Positions 41,684-51,355 of a stretch of DNA of 52,491 bases are shown piece after piece. The notes below the pieces were generated by a model. That model did no database searches, was not told the origin of the DNA, and worked only from the letters and a program-made list of their open reading frames with translations. Origin of the DNA: an uncultured Lachnospiraceae bacterium (GTDB lineage Bacteria; Bacillota; Clostridia; Lachnospirales; Lachnospiraceae); the NCBI GenBank assembly GCA_910578555.1, contig CAJTPS010000025.1:1-52491 (forward strand), in the 5' to 3' direction. A program made the translations under genes and the position numbers. Every line of letters begins with the position of its first letter. Within the stretch, counting starts at the first letter, position 1.

Positions 41684-43084
41684 TTATTCTGATGCTTGTA
41701 TCACTATTGATTCCTCCTTTTTTCCATCCGTAACCATTGTCAGCCACATGCCCTTTTTCATTTTCTGTACAATATTAACACGAATTTCCGTCTTTCCCGA
41801 CACTTCAAATTCAACAAAAGGAACATAGCACAAAAGTTCTTTCCCTTTCCATGTAACAGAAAACTCCCGCTTTAACCTGTCATAATGGTAAGACTTTATT
41901 TCTCCGTCAATTCTTGCCGGGTAAGCGCGTCTCAGCGCAGCATAATTGGAATCCTTTTCCATTCCGGGAAGATACTGCCAGTATGCTGAACTCCACAAAT
42001 ATTTTTCCAGTATGCCATTCATATGGTCAATCAACTTATTGGTAAAATCTTTACTTGGGAAAGCACCCCACTCACCCACAATCACCGGCATGCCCAGCCG
42101 CTCCTGTTCTTCCCTTTTCATGGCAAAAAGTGTCTCCACATTTTCCCGGCTAAAGTTTTCGTACTTATCACTGTCCACTACGGAATCATACCCATGAGGC
42201 GCGTAAATTTGTTGGCTTTCCTCCCCGTCTCCACAAGACACCCTGCCGATTCCGGACGGGAAATTTGCGCTGCAGTAAATATTTCCACCTGTGGCAAGCG
42301 CAGCCGTTGTTCTTGGCCGCAAGACATCGTGCATCCTCTGATAAAACGGCATAAGCGTATTTTGGTCAAACTCCATAAATGCTTCCCCAACGATTCTGCC
42401 CATATATGCCTGACTTTCCTGCGTAACACCCTGCATGGTAACAAAATCAAACTCAGGATACCGCTCCTGCGTTTTTGCAGCCGCCGTACCGAACGTGTTC
42501 CTTGCAAGGCTGCCCATAAAGGGTTCGTTCATGGGTTCATAACCGATGATATTCCCACACCCGGACAGTTTCTCGGCAATATGCCCCCACATCTCTGCAT
42601 AATGGTCAATCAGTCCGATTCCATCCGCCGCCTTATCATTTTTCCAGAAATGTTCTGCGGCATTGATAATGGCATCACTCCTTAAATAAGCATCAAACCA
42701 CATAGCGCAGTCCGATGGATGATCCGCCCCATCGGTAATCGTTGCCCACTCCGGCGCACCATCCCCATACAACACAGACCACAAATCCTGATGCATATCC
42801 ACCAACACATAAAGCTGGTTTTTCTCCGCTTCCAGAACAACCTTATGGATTTTTTCCAGATATGCATCATCATATTTCCCCGGCTGAGGCTCCACGGCAT
42901 CCCAGAATATCCCCAACCTGATTAAATTAAACCCACATTCTGCAAACCATGTAAACAGTTTCTCATGATCCGGCCAAAGATAGCCCTTCTCTTTTTCCTT
43001 GCAGACAAAATTAATACCATGCAAAAGCACTTCTCTGCCTGATTCCGCCACAAATTTTGTTCCCTTTACTATAATCCGCTCCAC
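41684..43084 (-). CDS. Glycoside hydrolase family 5, endoglycosylceramidase-like
   Basis: A 466-residue cytoplasmic enzyme without signal peptide. The GTG at 43084 is chosen because GGGAGG lies five to six bases upstream; the frame is open to 43111. It has a GH5 TIM barrel: LHGINFVCKE, NLIRLGIFWDAVEPQPGKYD, VLVDMHQDLWS, acid/base Glu in YEPMNEPF and nucleophile Glu in VIVGEWGAF. A C-terminal beta domain (about 385-466) follows. The barrel resembles endoglycosylceramidases and related GH5 enzymes that cut a glycan from a hydrophobic aglycone, which would suit plant glycosides. It is the last gene of a four-gene operon, 30 bp after GH78. Confidence 0.88.
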   Translation of the reverse strand: MERIIVKGTKFVAESGREVLLHGINFVCKEKEKGYLWPDHEKLFTWFAECGFNLIRLGIFWDAVEPQPGKYDDAYLEKIHKVVLEAEKNQLYVLVDMHQDLWSVLYGDGAPEWATITDGADHPSDCAMWFDAYLRSDAIINAAEHFWKNDKAADGIGLIDHYAEMWGHIAEKLSGCGNIIGYEPMNEPFMGSLARNTFGTAAAKTQERYPEFDFVTMQGVTQESQAYMGRIVGEAFMEFDQNTLMPFYQRMHDVLRPRTTAALATGGNIYCSANFPSGIGRVSCGDGEESQQIYAPHGYDSVVDSDKYENFSRENVETLFAMKREEQERLGMPVIVGEWGAFPSKDFTNKLIDHMNGILEKYLWSSAYWQYLPGMEKDSNYAALRRAYPARIDGEIKSYHYDRLKREFSVTWKGKELLCYVPFVEFEVSGKTEIRVNIVQKMKKGMWLTMVTDGKKEESIVIQASE

Positions 43085-43114
43085 GTTTACCTCCCTGCGC
43101 CTGCTGCGCATCAG

Positions 43115-45847
43115 TTATTCTCTTTCTTCCTGTTCATTCAATGCCTTCACGATTGCTTCAAACAATGGTTTCGCATCCGGCGCCGCACCCAAAAGCTCAG
43201 ACAGTGACATAGAGTAGGCATATCCAATCATTGGATTATCCAGCATTCCCGGCGCAAATTGGTTGATCATCTCTACCGCCAGTTCCTGCTCCCTGATTTC
43301 GCCCAGATTACTGTCCATACTGTAACGCGCTATCCGCAGACAGGTATCTGTATCATATTCATACTCATGGATACCCGAACCCACTTCCAAAACGCCAGCT
43401 TTCTCCGGCAAATAGATGACTGCATTTGTATTTGGCGGGACCTGCACTTTTACATGGATTTTTTTGTTTTTACAGCTCCATGCCGACAAAATTTTTCCAT
43501 ATGGTGATTCCAGCGAAGCCTCTGCTTCCTCAATGCCCTTCACAAACATCGGTCGTACTAAGAATCTACGGTATCCCGGTTCAATCTGATTGATTCCTGC
43601 AATTTTGCGGTACATCCAGTCGCCAATGGAACCATACGCATAATGATTTAAGGAGTTCATTCCCGATGTTTCAAAGGAACCGTCCGGCATAATGGAATTC
43701 CAGCGTTCCCAGATTGTTGTTGCCCCGCGGTTGACCGCATACAGCCATGAGGGGTAATCTTCCCGCATAAACAGAAGAGCTGCCGTTTCGTGCGCCCCGT
43801 TCTCAGACAAGGCATGACACAGGTAGGGTGTCCCCACAAACCCCGTGGTCAGATGATTCTTATGGTTTCCGATATTGGTAAGCAGCGTATCCAGAATTGT
43901 CTCCCGGTCCTTATCCCATGCCAAATTAAAATGCAGGGACAATACACATCCTGTCTGCGTTTCGCTTACAATCCTTCCGCGGGGTGTATAGTATTCTTCC
44001 CGGAAAGACTCCAGTGTCTTATCATATAATTCCCTGTATTTATCAGCTTCTTCTTTTTTGCCAAGCGCCTCTGCCGTCTGTCTCACAATGTCTGTCACAT
44101 ACAGATAATATGCATTGGCAATCATATACTTGTCCGTGGCGCCGGTACGGTCCGCCATCTCTTCTTTATCCAGTGCCAGCCAGTCTCCATACTGAAATCC
44201 GGACATCCAAAGTCCATGCTCATTGGTATGGTTTTTAATATAATCCACCCATTCATGCATACACTGCCATGATTCCTCCAGAATCTTCTTATCCCCGTAG
44301 CTTTGGTACACTACCCATGGGATAATGACCGCCGCATCGCTCCATGCAGAAGAACTGTAGTTTTGCATAATATCAGGCACCACATGGGGTACACCGTTTT
44401 CAAGGGAAGAATCCGCCGCAATATCACGCATCCATTTGGTAAAGAACTGCGCTGTGTTCCGGTTAAAAGCCGCCGTCCATGAAAACACCTGCGCATCTCC
44501 CATCCAGCCGAGACGCTCATCTCTCTGCGGACAGTCCGTAGGAATATCAAAGAAGTTATCCCGAAGCCCCCATGAGATATTGCTCTGAAGCTGATTTACC
44601 TTTTTATTGGAACAGTAAAACTCACCAATTTTTTCGATGTCCGAATGCATAACGCATGCCGTGAACATTTCCGGCACAAGCTCTTCAATCCCCTCCACCG
44701 CAATGTAACGGAAGCCATGGAAGGTAAAATGCGGCATAAATACCTGTTCTGCTCCATTGCAGATATAAGTATCCTCCGATTTTGCCGTGCGCAGTGTATC
44801 CGGATAGAAGTTTCCGTCTTTATCCAGCGTTTCCGCATGGCGCACCGTAATCTTCTGCCCCTTTTTCCCTTTTATCTTCACTTCTACAAGCCCCGTAATA
44901 TTCTGGCCAAAGTCCACCAGTTTCCTGCCCTGCGGGTCTGTAAAGACTTCTATCGGGGAAATGCGCTGCGTGATGCGCACCGGTTCATTTTCCTGCGCTT
45001 CCAGCACCGACTTGTCAAAAGGAACCACTGTTACTTTACCCTCTGTTATTTCCGGCGCATCCGTATCAATGGTTTCGCCCATATAAATCTCACTGTAACG
45101 GATTTCCCCTGTCCTTACTTTCCAGTTTTCATCCGTTATAATGGTATCCCTGCTCCCATCTTCATAAAGAATATGGATTTCAGCAAGCGTTTCCACCCTG
45201 TCGCCATAGCGGTTCGGCTTACAGTCAAAGCCGAGAATGCTTTTATACCATCCATTGCCTACAGTGACCGTAACTTCATTTTCTTCCCCCAGATACTCCG
45301 TGATATCATAATACTGATATTGCAGCCTTTTATGGTAGCTGGTCCAACCGGGCGCCATATAATCCCTGCCGACACGCTGTCCGTTTACCGACAGTTCATA
45401 TACACCGTGCGCAGTTGCATACATACACGCTTTCAATGCCTTCTTTTCCAACCGGAAATTCCGGTAAAAGACCGGACATGCCGTTTCCTCCGTCGGGAAA
45501 TCATGGGTAATCATCTCAGCCTTCAGCATTCCGGGCTCAAATATCCCTGTCTCAAATGAAGTAATGCATTCCGCTGTTTCCCCATGGTTATCTTCCACAA
45601 TGAGCTTCACCTGATAGCGTGTCTCTTCCTGCAGTTCTTCCCCCATATAAGGAACCAACACCGACTGTGCGCTTATGTTTCTTCCACTGTCCCATGCTGC
45701 TTTTCCGTCTGTAGTCACAAGGAGCTGCCATGCGGTCTGCATGGTATCTTTTTCTTCTGATAAAAGTTTCCATGAGAACCTTGGCTGCCGCATGGACAGC
45801 CCTTTTGGTTCTTTTCTGTATTCAATCCGAAAGTCATAAATATTCAT
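43115..45847 (-). CDS. Alpha-L-rhamnosidase, GH78
   Basis: A 910-residue enzyme without signal peptide that removes terminal alpha-L-rhamnose. The N-terminal beta domains (about 1-330) include the typical YELSVNGQRVGRDYMAPGW segment. The (alpha/alpha)6 barrel carries the general acid block DCPQRDERLGWMGDAQVF and later GATTIWERWNS. A C-terminal beta domain is followed by a non-conserved helical tail (about 840-910). It starts 1 bp from the symporter stop, so the genes are co-translated. The substrate in this locus is probably a rhamnosylated glucoside. Confidence 0.94.
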   Translation of the reverse strand: MNIYDFRIEYRKEPKGLSMRQPRFSWKLLSEEKDTMQTAWQLLVTTDGKAAWDSGRNISAQSVLVPYMGEELQEETRYQVKLIVEDNHGETAECITSFETGIFEPGMLKAEMITHDFPTEETACPVFYRNFRLEKKALKACMYATAHGVYELSVNGQRVGRDYMAPGWTSYHKRLQYQYYDITEYLGEENEVTVTVGNGWYKSILGFDCKPNRYGDRVETLAEIHILYEDGSRDTIITDENWKVRTGEIRYSEIYMGETIDTDAPEITEGKVTVVPFDKSVLEAQENEPVRITQRISPIEVFTDPQGRKLVDFGQNITGLVEVKIKGKKGQKITVRHAETLDKDGNFYPDTLRTAKSEDTYICNGAEQVFMPHFTFHGFRYIAVEGIEELVPEMFTACVMHSDIEKIGEFYCSNKKVNQLQSNISWGLRDNFFDIPTDCPQRDERLGWMGDAQVFSWTAAFNRNTAQFFTKWMRDIAADSSLENGVPHVVPDIMQNYSSSAWSDAAVIIPWVVYQSYGDKKILEESWQCMHEWVDYIKNHTNEHGLWMSGFQYGDWLALDKEEMADRTGATDKYMIANAYYLYVTDIVRQTAEALGKKEEADKYRELYDKTLESFREEYYTPRGRIVSETQTGCVLSLHFNLAWDKDRETILDTLLTNIGNHKNHLTTGFVGTPYLCHALSENGAHETAALLFMREDYPSWLYAVNRGATTIWERWNSIMPDGSFETSGMNSLNHYAYGSIGDWMYRKIAGINQIEPGYRRFLVRPMFVKGIEEAEASLESPYGKILSAWSCKNKKIHVKVQVPPNTNAVIYLPEKAGVLEVGSGIHEYEYDTDTCLRIARYSMDSNLGEIREQELAVEMINQFAPGMLDNPMIGYAYSMSLSELLGAAPDAKPLFEAIVKALNEQEERE

Positions 45848-47272
45848 TTATTCCCACGTTCCTTTCTTTTCTGCTTTCTTCTTTGCAATTTCCTCACGAA
45901 TTTCAGGGAGCTTCGCCTCAAGGTCAAACATGCACGTCATAACAAACATTGACGCAAACAGCACAAGCGGCGCATAGATGGAAAATGTAAAGATTGCCTG
46001 TTTGGTCGCCATAGTTGCCGCTGAAAGCGTTGCATCATATCCCGCAATTGCCAGACACCAGCCAACTAAAGAGGCACCGATTCCGCTTCCTATCTTACAG
46101 CCAAAGCTCGCAGCACTATTCGAGCATGCCACCATTTTTACACCATATTTATATTCATTGAAATCAATTGCCATGGAAGTCATAACGCCTAAGAGACACA
46201 TCATCGGAATTGTAGCAAATGTGTTGGCGCACCCTAATACCGTGTTAAACACAAAATGATAGGGATTGAATATCCTTAGTGCATTTGCAATAATTCCTAC
46301 ACCAAAAGACACTTTCAAAGTCTTGACAACGCCGAGCTTTTTGACCAGAATCGGCGTCAGGATAAATCCCAGAAGTGTAGGTATCATACCTGCCGCGCCC
46401 AGTATTCCAACCAGATTGTCGTTCCCGTAAATCCATTTACAGTAATAAGTTCCCGATGAATTTGCCAATCCATAAATTACCTGTGAAAGAAAATTGATTA
46501 CAAGTATTAAAACCCAGTATTTATTCCGAAACAGTTTTCCTACTGCGTCCGTAAATGCAACTGCCTCCTCATCATCCTGCTTTGCTCTCTCTATTTCTAC
46601 TGCATCCGCCCCTGATTCAGTTGCCGTCTCACGGCTGACTGCATAACAGATCAGGAACGCAAGGATAATCAGCAAGCCAAAAATAGCGCCTGTCTTAACC
46701 CACGCACTCTGCGTGCCGCCAAGCATATTCGTGATAGGAATCACACCAATGGCAATGACCATACCTGACACATAGCCTGCCGCCGCACGCCATGTTCCCA
46801 TGATGCCACGCTCCTCCTGACTATTGGTACGGACCACCAGCAAAGAGCCATAAGGAATTGCCACTGCCGTGTATAGTACGGCTGTCAACAGGATATTGGT
46901 AATCAGCATATAGGCAACCTGCAGACCTGAGCCCGATTTCGGCACCATAAATATCAGCACCAGCAGTATTCCTGCCGGAATACCCGCCTTTAGCAGCCAT
47001 GGGCGGTACTTTTCTTTGCCGGGTTTTGTGTGGTCAACAATATTTCCCATGATCAGGTCTGTAAATGCATCAATAATTTTGCAGACCATAAAAGCGGTCG
47101 CTACTGCCCCTGCTGCCAACCCCACTTTATCCGTATAGAAATAAGTGAGCTGTCCTACCAGTCCGCTGATGGCATTCAATGCGAACATTCCCATTGAATC
47201 CCCCAGATAATCCTTGAAGCGCATTACCTTCTGCACCCCGAATTTGTCCTTTCCTAATTGTTTTCTGCTCAT
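45848..47272 (-). CDS. GPH family sugar:cation symporter (MelB-like MFS)
   Basis: A 474-residue transporter with twelve predicted membrane helices. The start at 47272 (MSRKQLGKDKFG) has GGAGGAGG nine bases upstream; the frame is open to 47365 through regulatory DNA. The motif MGNIVDHTKPGKEKYRPWLL near residue 75 matches the glycoside-pentoside-hexuronide family signature, with Asp for the coupling cation. The GPH family imports disaccharides and glycosides using sodium or protons. It is co-transcribed with the GH78 and GH5-like genes and probably imports their substrate. Confidence 0.93.
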   Translation of the reverse strand: MSRKQLGKDKFGVQKVMRFKDYLGDSMGMFALNAISGLVGQLTYFYTDKVGLAAGAVATAFMVCKIIDAFTDLIMGNIVDHTKPGKEKYRPWLLKAGIPAGILLVLIFMVPKSGSGLQVAYMLITNILLTAVLYTAVAIPYGSLLVVRTNSQEERGIMGTWRAAAGYVSGMVIAIGVIPITNMLGGTQSAWVKTGAIFGLLIILAFLICYAVSRETATESGADAVEIERAKQDDEEAVAFTDAVGKLFRNKYWVLILVINFLSQVIYGLANSSGTYYCKWIYGNDNLVGILGAAGMIPTLLGFILTPILVKKLGVVKTLKVSFGVGIIANALRIFNPYHFVFNTVLGCANTFATIPMMCLLGVMTSMAIDFNEYKYGVKMVACSNSAASFGCKIGSGIGASLVGWCLAIAGYDATLSAATMATKQAIFTFSIYAPLVLFASMFVMTCMFDLEAKLPEIREEIAKKKAEKKGTWE

Positions 47273-47364
47273 ACGATAAATCCTCCTCCATTTCCTTCTT
47301 TTTTCTTGATTGCACATTATGTATTGCTTTATGTTAAACTCAGAATATCGCAAAGCAGCGTACA

Positions 47365-47396
47365 ATTATTGTAAATATATCTACATTATTGTAAAT
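47365..47396. promoter_or_regulatory. Direct repeat ATTATTGTAAAT x2, 20 bp apart (AraC-type site)
   Basis: ATTATTGTAAAT occurs at 47365-47376 and 47385-47396. On the minus strand the promoter-proximal copy ends 17 bases before TATTCT, a plausible -10 of the symporter operon, so the site takes the place of a -35 box. Spacing of 20 bp is two helical turns, usual for AraC-family activators. A related pair lies before the GH3 gene. Confidence 0.7.
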
Positions 47397-47439
47397 TTGC
47401 ACGCCGCCTTGCTTACTTTCCATCCCTTATAAAACAGCG

Positions 47440-49719
47440 TTATTTCTCGTTCAAAAAAGTAATGAGTCCCAATAAATCCTCTTTTTTTACCCCCGGAATA
47501 AAACTCAGTATCTGGCGCAGCGGCATCCCTTCCATCATGGCAGCGAGCATTTCCGTGTTCATCACCCCTCCTGCAGCCGCCTGTTCTGCCATCTGTGCGG
47601 CTTCCGGGGATGACATCATGCCTCCCATAGCCTGTTCCATGACCGCCTTTCCTTTCGGATCGGACAGGATATCCCCCACTGTGGAATTCAGCGTATATTC
47701 TCTCGGTATCTCTTTCTCCGATTCCACATGGACAATCTCTGCCAGAAGCATCTCTGACGCATTCTTACCAACCTGAATTTCATAATCACCGGTTTCCACA
47801 TGCCAGTCATGGTTCTTACTATTCCAATAAGAAAACGCACGGCTGTCCAAGGCAAACCGAACCGTCTTTTTTTCCCCCGGCATCAGTTCGATTTTATCAA
47901 AAGCCCGAAGCTCCCTCACAGGACGAATCACCTTTCCGCCTTTCGGTGACACATATAGCTGCACCACTTCCTTTCCCGCTGCCATACCCGTGTTCGTCAC
48001 TTCCACGGACACATTCAGGATTTCTGACTCTTTGACTGCCTTTTTCTCCAGATTCAGTCCGCTGTACCTGAAAGACGTATAGGAGAGTCCGTATCCGAAG
48101 GGAAAAAGCGTCTTCATATTTTTTGAGGTATAATAACGATATCCGACAAAAATGCCTTCCCGGTATTCCGATACATCATTTTCGCCCCCGTAATAAAGAT
48201 AGCAGGGCGTATCTTCCAGCCGTATGGGAAAAGTCTCTGGCAGCCTGCCGCTGGGATTCGTTTTTCCATACAAAATATCTACCGTAGCTCCCCCTACCGC
48301 CTGTCCCCCCAGATATACCTCCAGCACTGCCTTTACCTTATTGATCCACGGCATTTCCACGGGTGCGCCATTATGTAAAACCACGATGACATTGGGCTGT
48401 ACAGCCGCCACTTCCTTGATTAGCCGGTTCTGGCAGTCCGGCATTCTTAAATGCTTCCTATCGTACCCTTCCGATTCAAAGCTGTCAGGAAGCCCGGCAA
48501 AAATAACTGCCACTTCAGCATCCTGCGCTGCCTTTACCGCTTCTTTCAGTAATTCCTCGTCCGTCACATCCTCCGCATCGTCATAGCCCTGCGCATATAT
48601 CATATTTTCTTTGTCCTCAGCCATCTCCCATGCAGACTCTACCCGGAAACTGTTGATATGGGAACTGCCGCCTCCCTGATAGCGGGGATTTTTCGCATAT
48701 TTTCCTATAAAAGCCGTCTTTTTTCCCTTTTTAAGCGGAAGGATGCCATCCTCGTTTTTCAGAAGCACAATGCTCTCTTCCTCAATCCTCCGCGCCACCT
48801 CATGATCCGCTTCCAGATCCAGAACTGCCCCTTCCTTCCTGTTTGCCATGCAACGGTAAGTAATCCTCAAGATTCGGTAAACTGTCTCGTCAAGAACCTC
48901 TTCCGAAATGCTGCCTGCTTTTACTGCTTCCACAATCTCCGCATCTGTAATGCCACCTGAGGATGGCATTTCCAGATCGCATCCTGCTTTCAGTGCGGAC
49001 ACTCTGTCATTCATAGCGCCCCAATCCGTCACCACAAAGCCGTCAAATCCCCATTCATCCCGCAAAATATCCGTCAGCATTTCCCTGCTCTCGCAAAGAT
49101 ATGTTCCGTTGATACGGTTATAGGAATTCATGATTGTCCACGGCTTCGTTTTCTTCACCATGCCCTCAAAAGAGGCCAGATAAATTTCCCGCATAGTCCG
49201 TTCATCCATAACAGACGAACTGGTCATCCTGCGGTACTCCTGATTATTGGCCATGAAATGCTTGGGACTGGTTCCCACATTCTGCCCCTGTACTCCCTCT
49301 ACATAGGCGGCTGCCATCTCAGACGACACATATGGGTCTTCCGAATAATACTCAAAATTCCGCCCACATAGGGGAGACCGCTTTATGTTCATGGCAGGTC
49401 CAAGAACTACCCCGATAGCCTCTGCCTGACATTCCTTACCCAATGTCTCTCCTAAAAGCCGTGCTGTATCTCTGGAAAAACTGGCCGCAACTGCGCACCC
49501 TGCCGGAAAGCAGACAGCCTTGATGCTCTCATTCATTCCCAGATGGTCTGCTGCATTCTCCTGCTTACGCAGGCCATGAGGTCCATCTGATACCGCCAAT
49601 GCAGGAATCCCCAGTCTTCCTACACTCTTTGTCCTCCAGAAGTCTGCGCCGGAACATAGGGATGCCTTTTCTTCCAGCGTCATCTCTTTAATTAGTTCCC
49701 ATAATTTTCCTGTTTTCAT
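47440..49719 (-). CDS. Beta-glucosidase, GH3
   Basis: A 759-residue intracellular GH3 enzyme. The start at 49719 (MKTGKLWELIKEM) has AGGAGG upstream; the frame is open to 49737. The N-terminal barrel has AVSDGPHGLR and the nucleophile Asp in GFVVTDWGAM. The C-terminal alpha/beta sandwich and a fibronectin III-like domain (about 575-640: VEVTNTGMAAGKEVVQLYVS) follow. The last 70 residues (MGGMMSSPEAAQMAEQAAAG onward) are a Met/Ala-rich helical tail seen in some gut GH3 enzymes. Divergent from the AraC gene at 49857, with shared regulatory DNA between. Confidence 0.94.
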   Translation of the reverse strand: MKTGKLWELIKEMTLEEKASLCSGADFWRTKSVGRLGIPALAVSDGPHGLRKQENAADHLGMNESIKAVCFPAGCAVAASFSRDTARLLGETLGKECQAEAIGVVLGPAMNIKRSPLCGRNFEYYSEDPYVSSEMAAAYVEGVQGQNVGTSPKHFMANNQEYRRMTSSSVMDERTMREIYLASFEGMVKKTKPWTIMNSYNRINGTYLCESREMLTDILRDEWGFDGFVVTDWGAMNDRVSALKAGCDLEMPSSGGITDAEIVEAVKAGSISEEVLDETVYRILRITYRCMANRKEGAVLDLEADHEVARRIEEESIVLLKNEDGILPLKKGKKTAFIGKYAKNPRYQGGGSSHINSFRVESAWEMAEDKENMIYAQGYDDAEDVTDEELLKEAVKAAQDAEVAVIFAGLPDSFESEGYDRKHLRMPDCQNRLIKEVAAVQPNVIVVLHNGAPVEMPWINKVKAVLEVYLGGQAVGGATVDILYGKTNPSGRLPETFPIRLEDTPCYLYYGGENDVSEYREGIFVGYRYYTSKNMKTLFPFGYGLSYTSFRYSGLNLEKKAVKESEILNVSVEVTNTGMAAGKEVVQLYVSPKGGKVIRPVRELRAFDKIELMPGEKKTVRFALDSRAFSYWNSKNHDWHVETGDYEIQVGKNASEMLLAEIVHVESEKEIPREYTLNSTVGDILSDPKGKAVMEQAMGGMMSSPEAAQMAEQAAAGGVMNTEMLAAMMEGMPLRQILSFIPGVKKEDLLGLITFLNEK

Positions 49720-49792
49720 AAATACCTCCTGATTCACACTTTATCCAATTCCTGTCTGATACAAAAAAACTTACCATACTGCTATTCTTTCG

Positions 49793-49828
49793 TATTGTAA
49801 TTTTAGCTATTTTTTTGTAAAATTTAGC
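49793..49828. promoter_or_regulatory. Direct repeat TTGTAA..TTTAGC x2 between GH3 and araC genes
   Basis: TTGTAATTTTAGC (49795-49807) and TTGTAAAATTTAGC (49815-49828) start 20 bp apart in the same orientation. They share the TTGTAAAT-type core with the pair before the symporter gene and lie between the divergent GH3 and AraC genes, where one regulator could serve both. Confidence 0.65.
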
Positions 49829-49856
49829 AAATAGAATGTTTCTCGGAGGATTCCCA

Positions 49857-51077
49857 ATGATTTCAAATATTATTGAATTTTGCCAGCAGTTCTACGCTTC
49901 CACATTCATACCAATCCTGTATTTCCATTGGCCCCATGAAATTCAGTGGGCATGCCCTTTGGTACTGAAAGAAATGAGTACGCAGAATACCGTCATGGAG
50001 CAGAAAATCAAGTTCCATAAAAATCCAGATTATTTCATTACGGATTCCTATGCCTATTTTGGCTTTATAAATATCAATGACTCCCCATCAAAAATGGATT
50101 TTGTTGTTCTTGGTCCTGTTTACAGTACACCCATATCAGATGAAACACTGTACAGTTTTCTCCGGGAATGCCAGCTTACCGGCAGCAGCCGGAACGAAAT
50201 GACACATGTTCTTGAAAACAGTCCACAGATTACATTCCATCAGTTCCTGAGCATGTTGTCTTTCATCCATCTGTGCCTTAATGGGGAAACTATAGAGATA
50301 GAGAGCCATTTTAATACACACTTTGATGCTGCGGCACAGTATGGAATATCCAGACAGTACTCCATGTATGCCTATGACAGCAAAGAAAATAAAGAGTACC
50401 ATAATACATGGGATTTTGAGCAGGCCCTGACCGACTGCATCTCCCATGGGGACGTCCCAAGGCTCCAGACTACCCTGAAGCATCAGCAAAAAGAATTGCC
50501 AATCAAAAGCGGAACGCTTTCCCGCAATGTTCTTCAGCATACCAGAAACCTGTTTATCGTTACGGCCACGCTTGCCACAAGAGCCGCCGTGGCAGGCGGT
50601 CTGGATACAGAGGAGGCTTACCATTTAAGCGATCTCTATATCCGGGAATGTGAAAACACACAAAATGTAGACTCCTTAAATTCCCTGTCCTACACCATGG
50701 TAGTTGATTTTACTACCCGTGTCGGAAACCGAAAACTTCCAATTGAGGGGATGTCAAAAGAAATTTTCCAGTGTGTACAGTTTATTTCCAGACACACAAA
50801 CGAACCCATCCTTGTGGAAGATGTGGCGGCGTTTATCGGCCGGAGCCGTTCCTATATCACCAAAAAATTCAAGGATGAACTGGGATTTGATATCAGCAGC
50901 TTTATTATGCGCTGTAAGCTGGAAGAAGCGAGAAGCCTGCTCTCATACACAGATAAACCGTTGAGTGAAATCAGCAGTTATCTTTGCTTTTCAAGCCAGT
51001 CCTATTTTCAGAATGTGTTTAAGAAAAAATATGGCATGACTCCGATGCAGTATCGGAAAAAGACAGTAATGGAATAA
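49857..51077 (+). CDS. AraC family transcriptional regulator
   Basis: A 406-residue regulator; start 49857 (MISNIIEFCQQF) has GGAGGA six bases upstream, while the open frame to 49836 lacks one. The N-terminal 300 residues are a large sensor-like region I do not recognise (FYASTFIPILYFHWPHEIQW onward), of the kind found in YesN/RhaS-like clostridial regulators. The C-terminal 100 residues hold the two helix-turn-helix units (FIGRSRSYITKKFKDELG and ISSYLCFSSQSYFQNVFKKK) and the end GMTPMQYRKK. It is divergent from GH3 and probably activates the glycoside locus. Confidence 0.92.
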   Translation: MISNIIEFCQQFYASTFIPILYFHWPHEIQWACPLVLKEMSTQNTVMEQKIKFHKNPDYFITDSYAYFGFININDSPSKMDFVVLGPVYSTPISDETLYSFLRECQLTGSSRNEMTHVLENSPQITFHQFLSMLSFIHLCLNGETIEIESHFNTHFDAAAQYGISRQYSMYAYDSKENKEYHNTWDFEQALTDCISHGDVPRLQTTLKHQQKELPIKSGTLSRNVLQHTRNLFIVTATLATRAAVAGGLDTEEAYHLSDLYIRECENTQNVDSLNSLSYTMVVDFTTRVGNRKLPIEGMSKEIFQCVQFISRHTNEPILVEDVAAFIGRSRSYITKKFKDELGFDISSFIMRCKLEEARSLLSYTDKPLSEISSYLCFSSQSYFQNVFKKKYGMTPMQYRKKTVME

Positions 51078-51083
51078 AAAACA

Positions 51084-51117
51084 GGTATTCGTAATGATTT
51101 CACTCATCCGGATACCC
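51084..51117 (+). terminator. Candidate terminator after the first araC-type gene
   Basis: GGTATTCGTAATGA pairs with TCATCCGGATACC around a six-base loop, a few bases after the stop codon, followed by CGTCTTTATC. Spaced mismatches and a weak T run make it moderate. Confidence 0.55.
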
Positions 51118-51355
51118 GTCTTTATCGTACACTTGTTAGTTTATCCATGTTATTTCATGAGGATGCTTTTCCCGTAAAGCTCCGTATAATACTCCCATGA
51201 TTCCATGAATATTTTTATTATTTTTCTGAACATCCTGCATTCCCTCCTTTCCTTCCCTGTTTTATCTTTGCGATTGCATTATATTGCTTTTTGTTTTACA
51301 ATACTTGCCAAACCAAAATAAAAAATAGCCAAATCTTGTAGGAGGACAATAAAAT

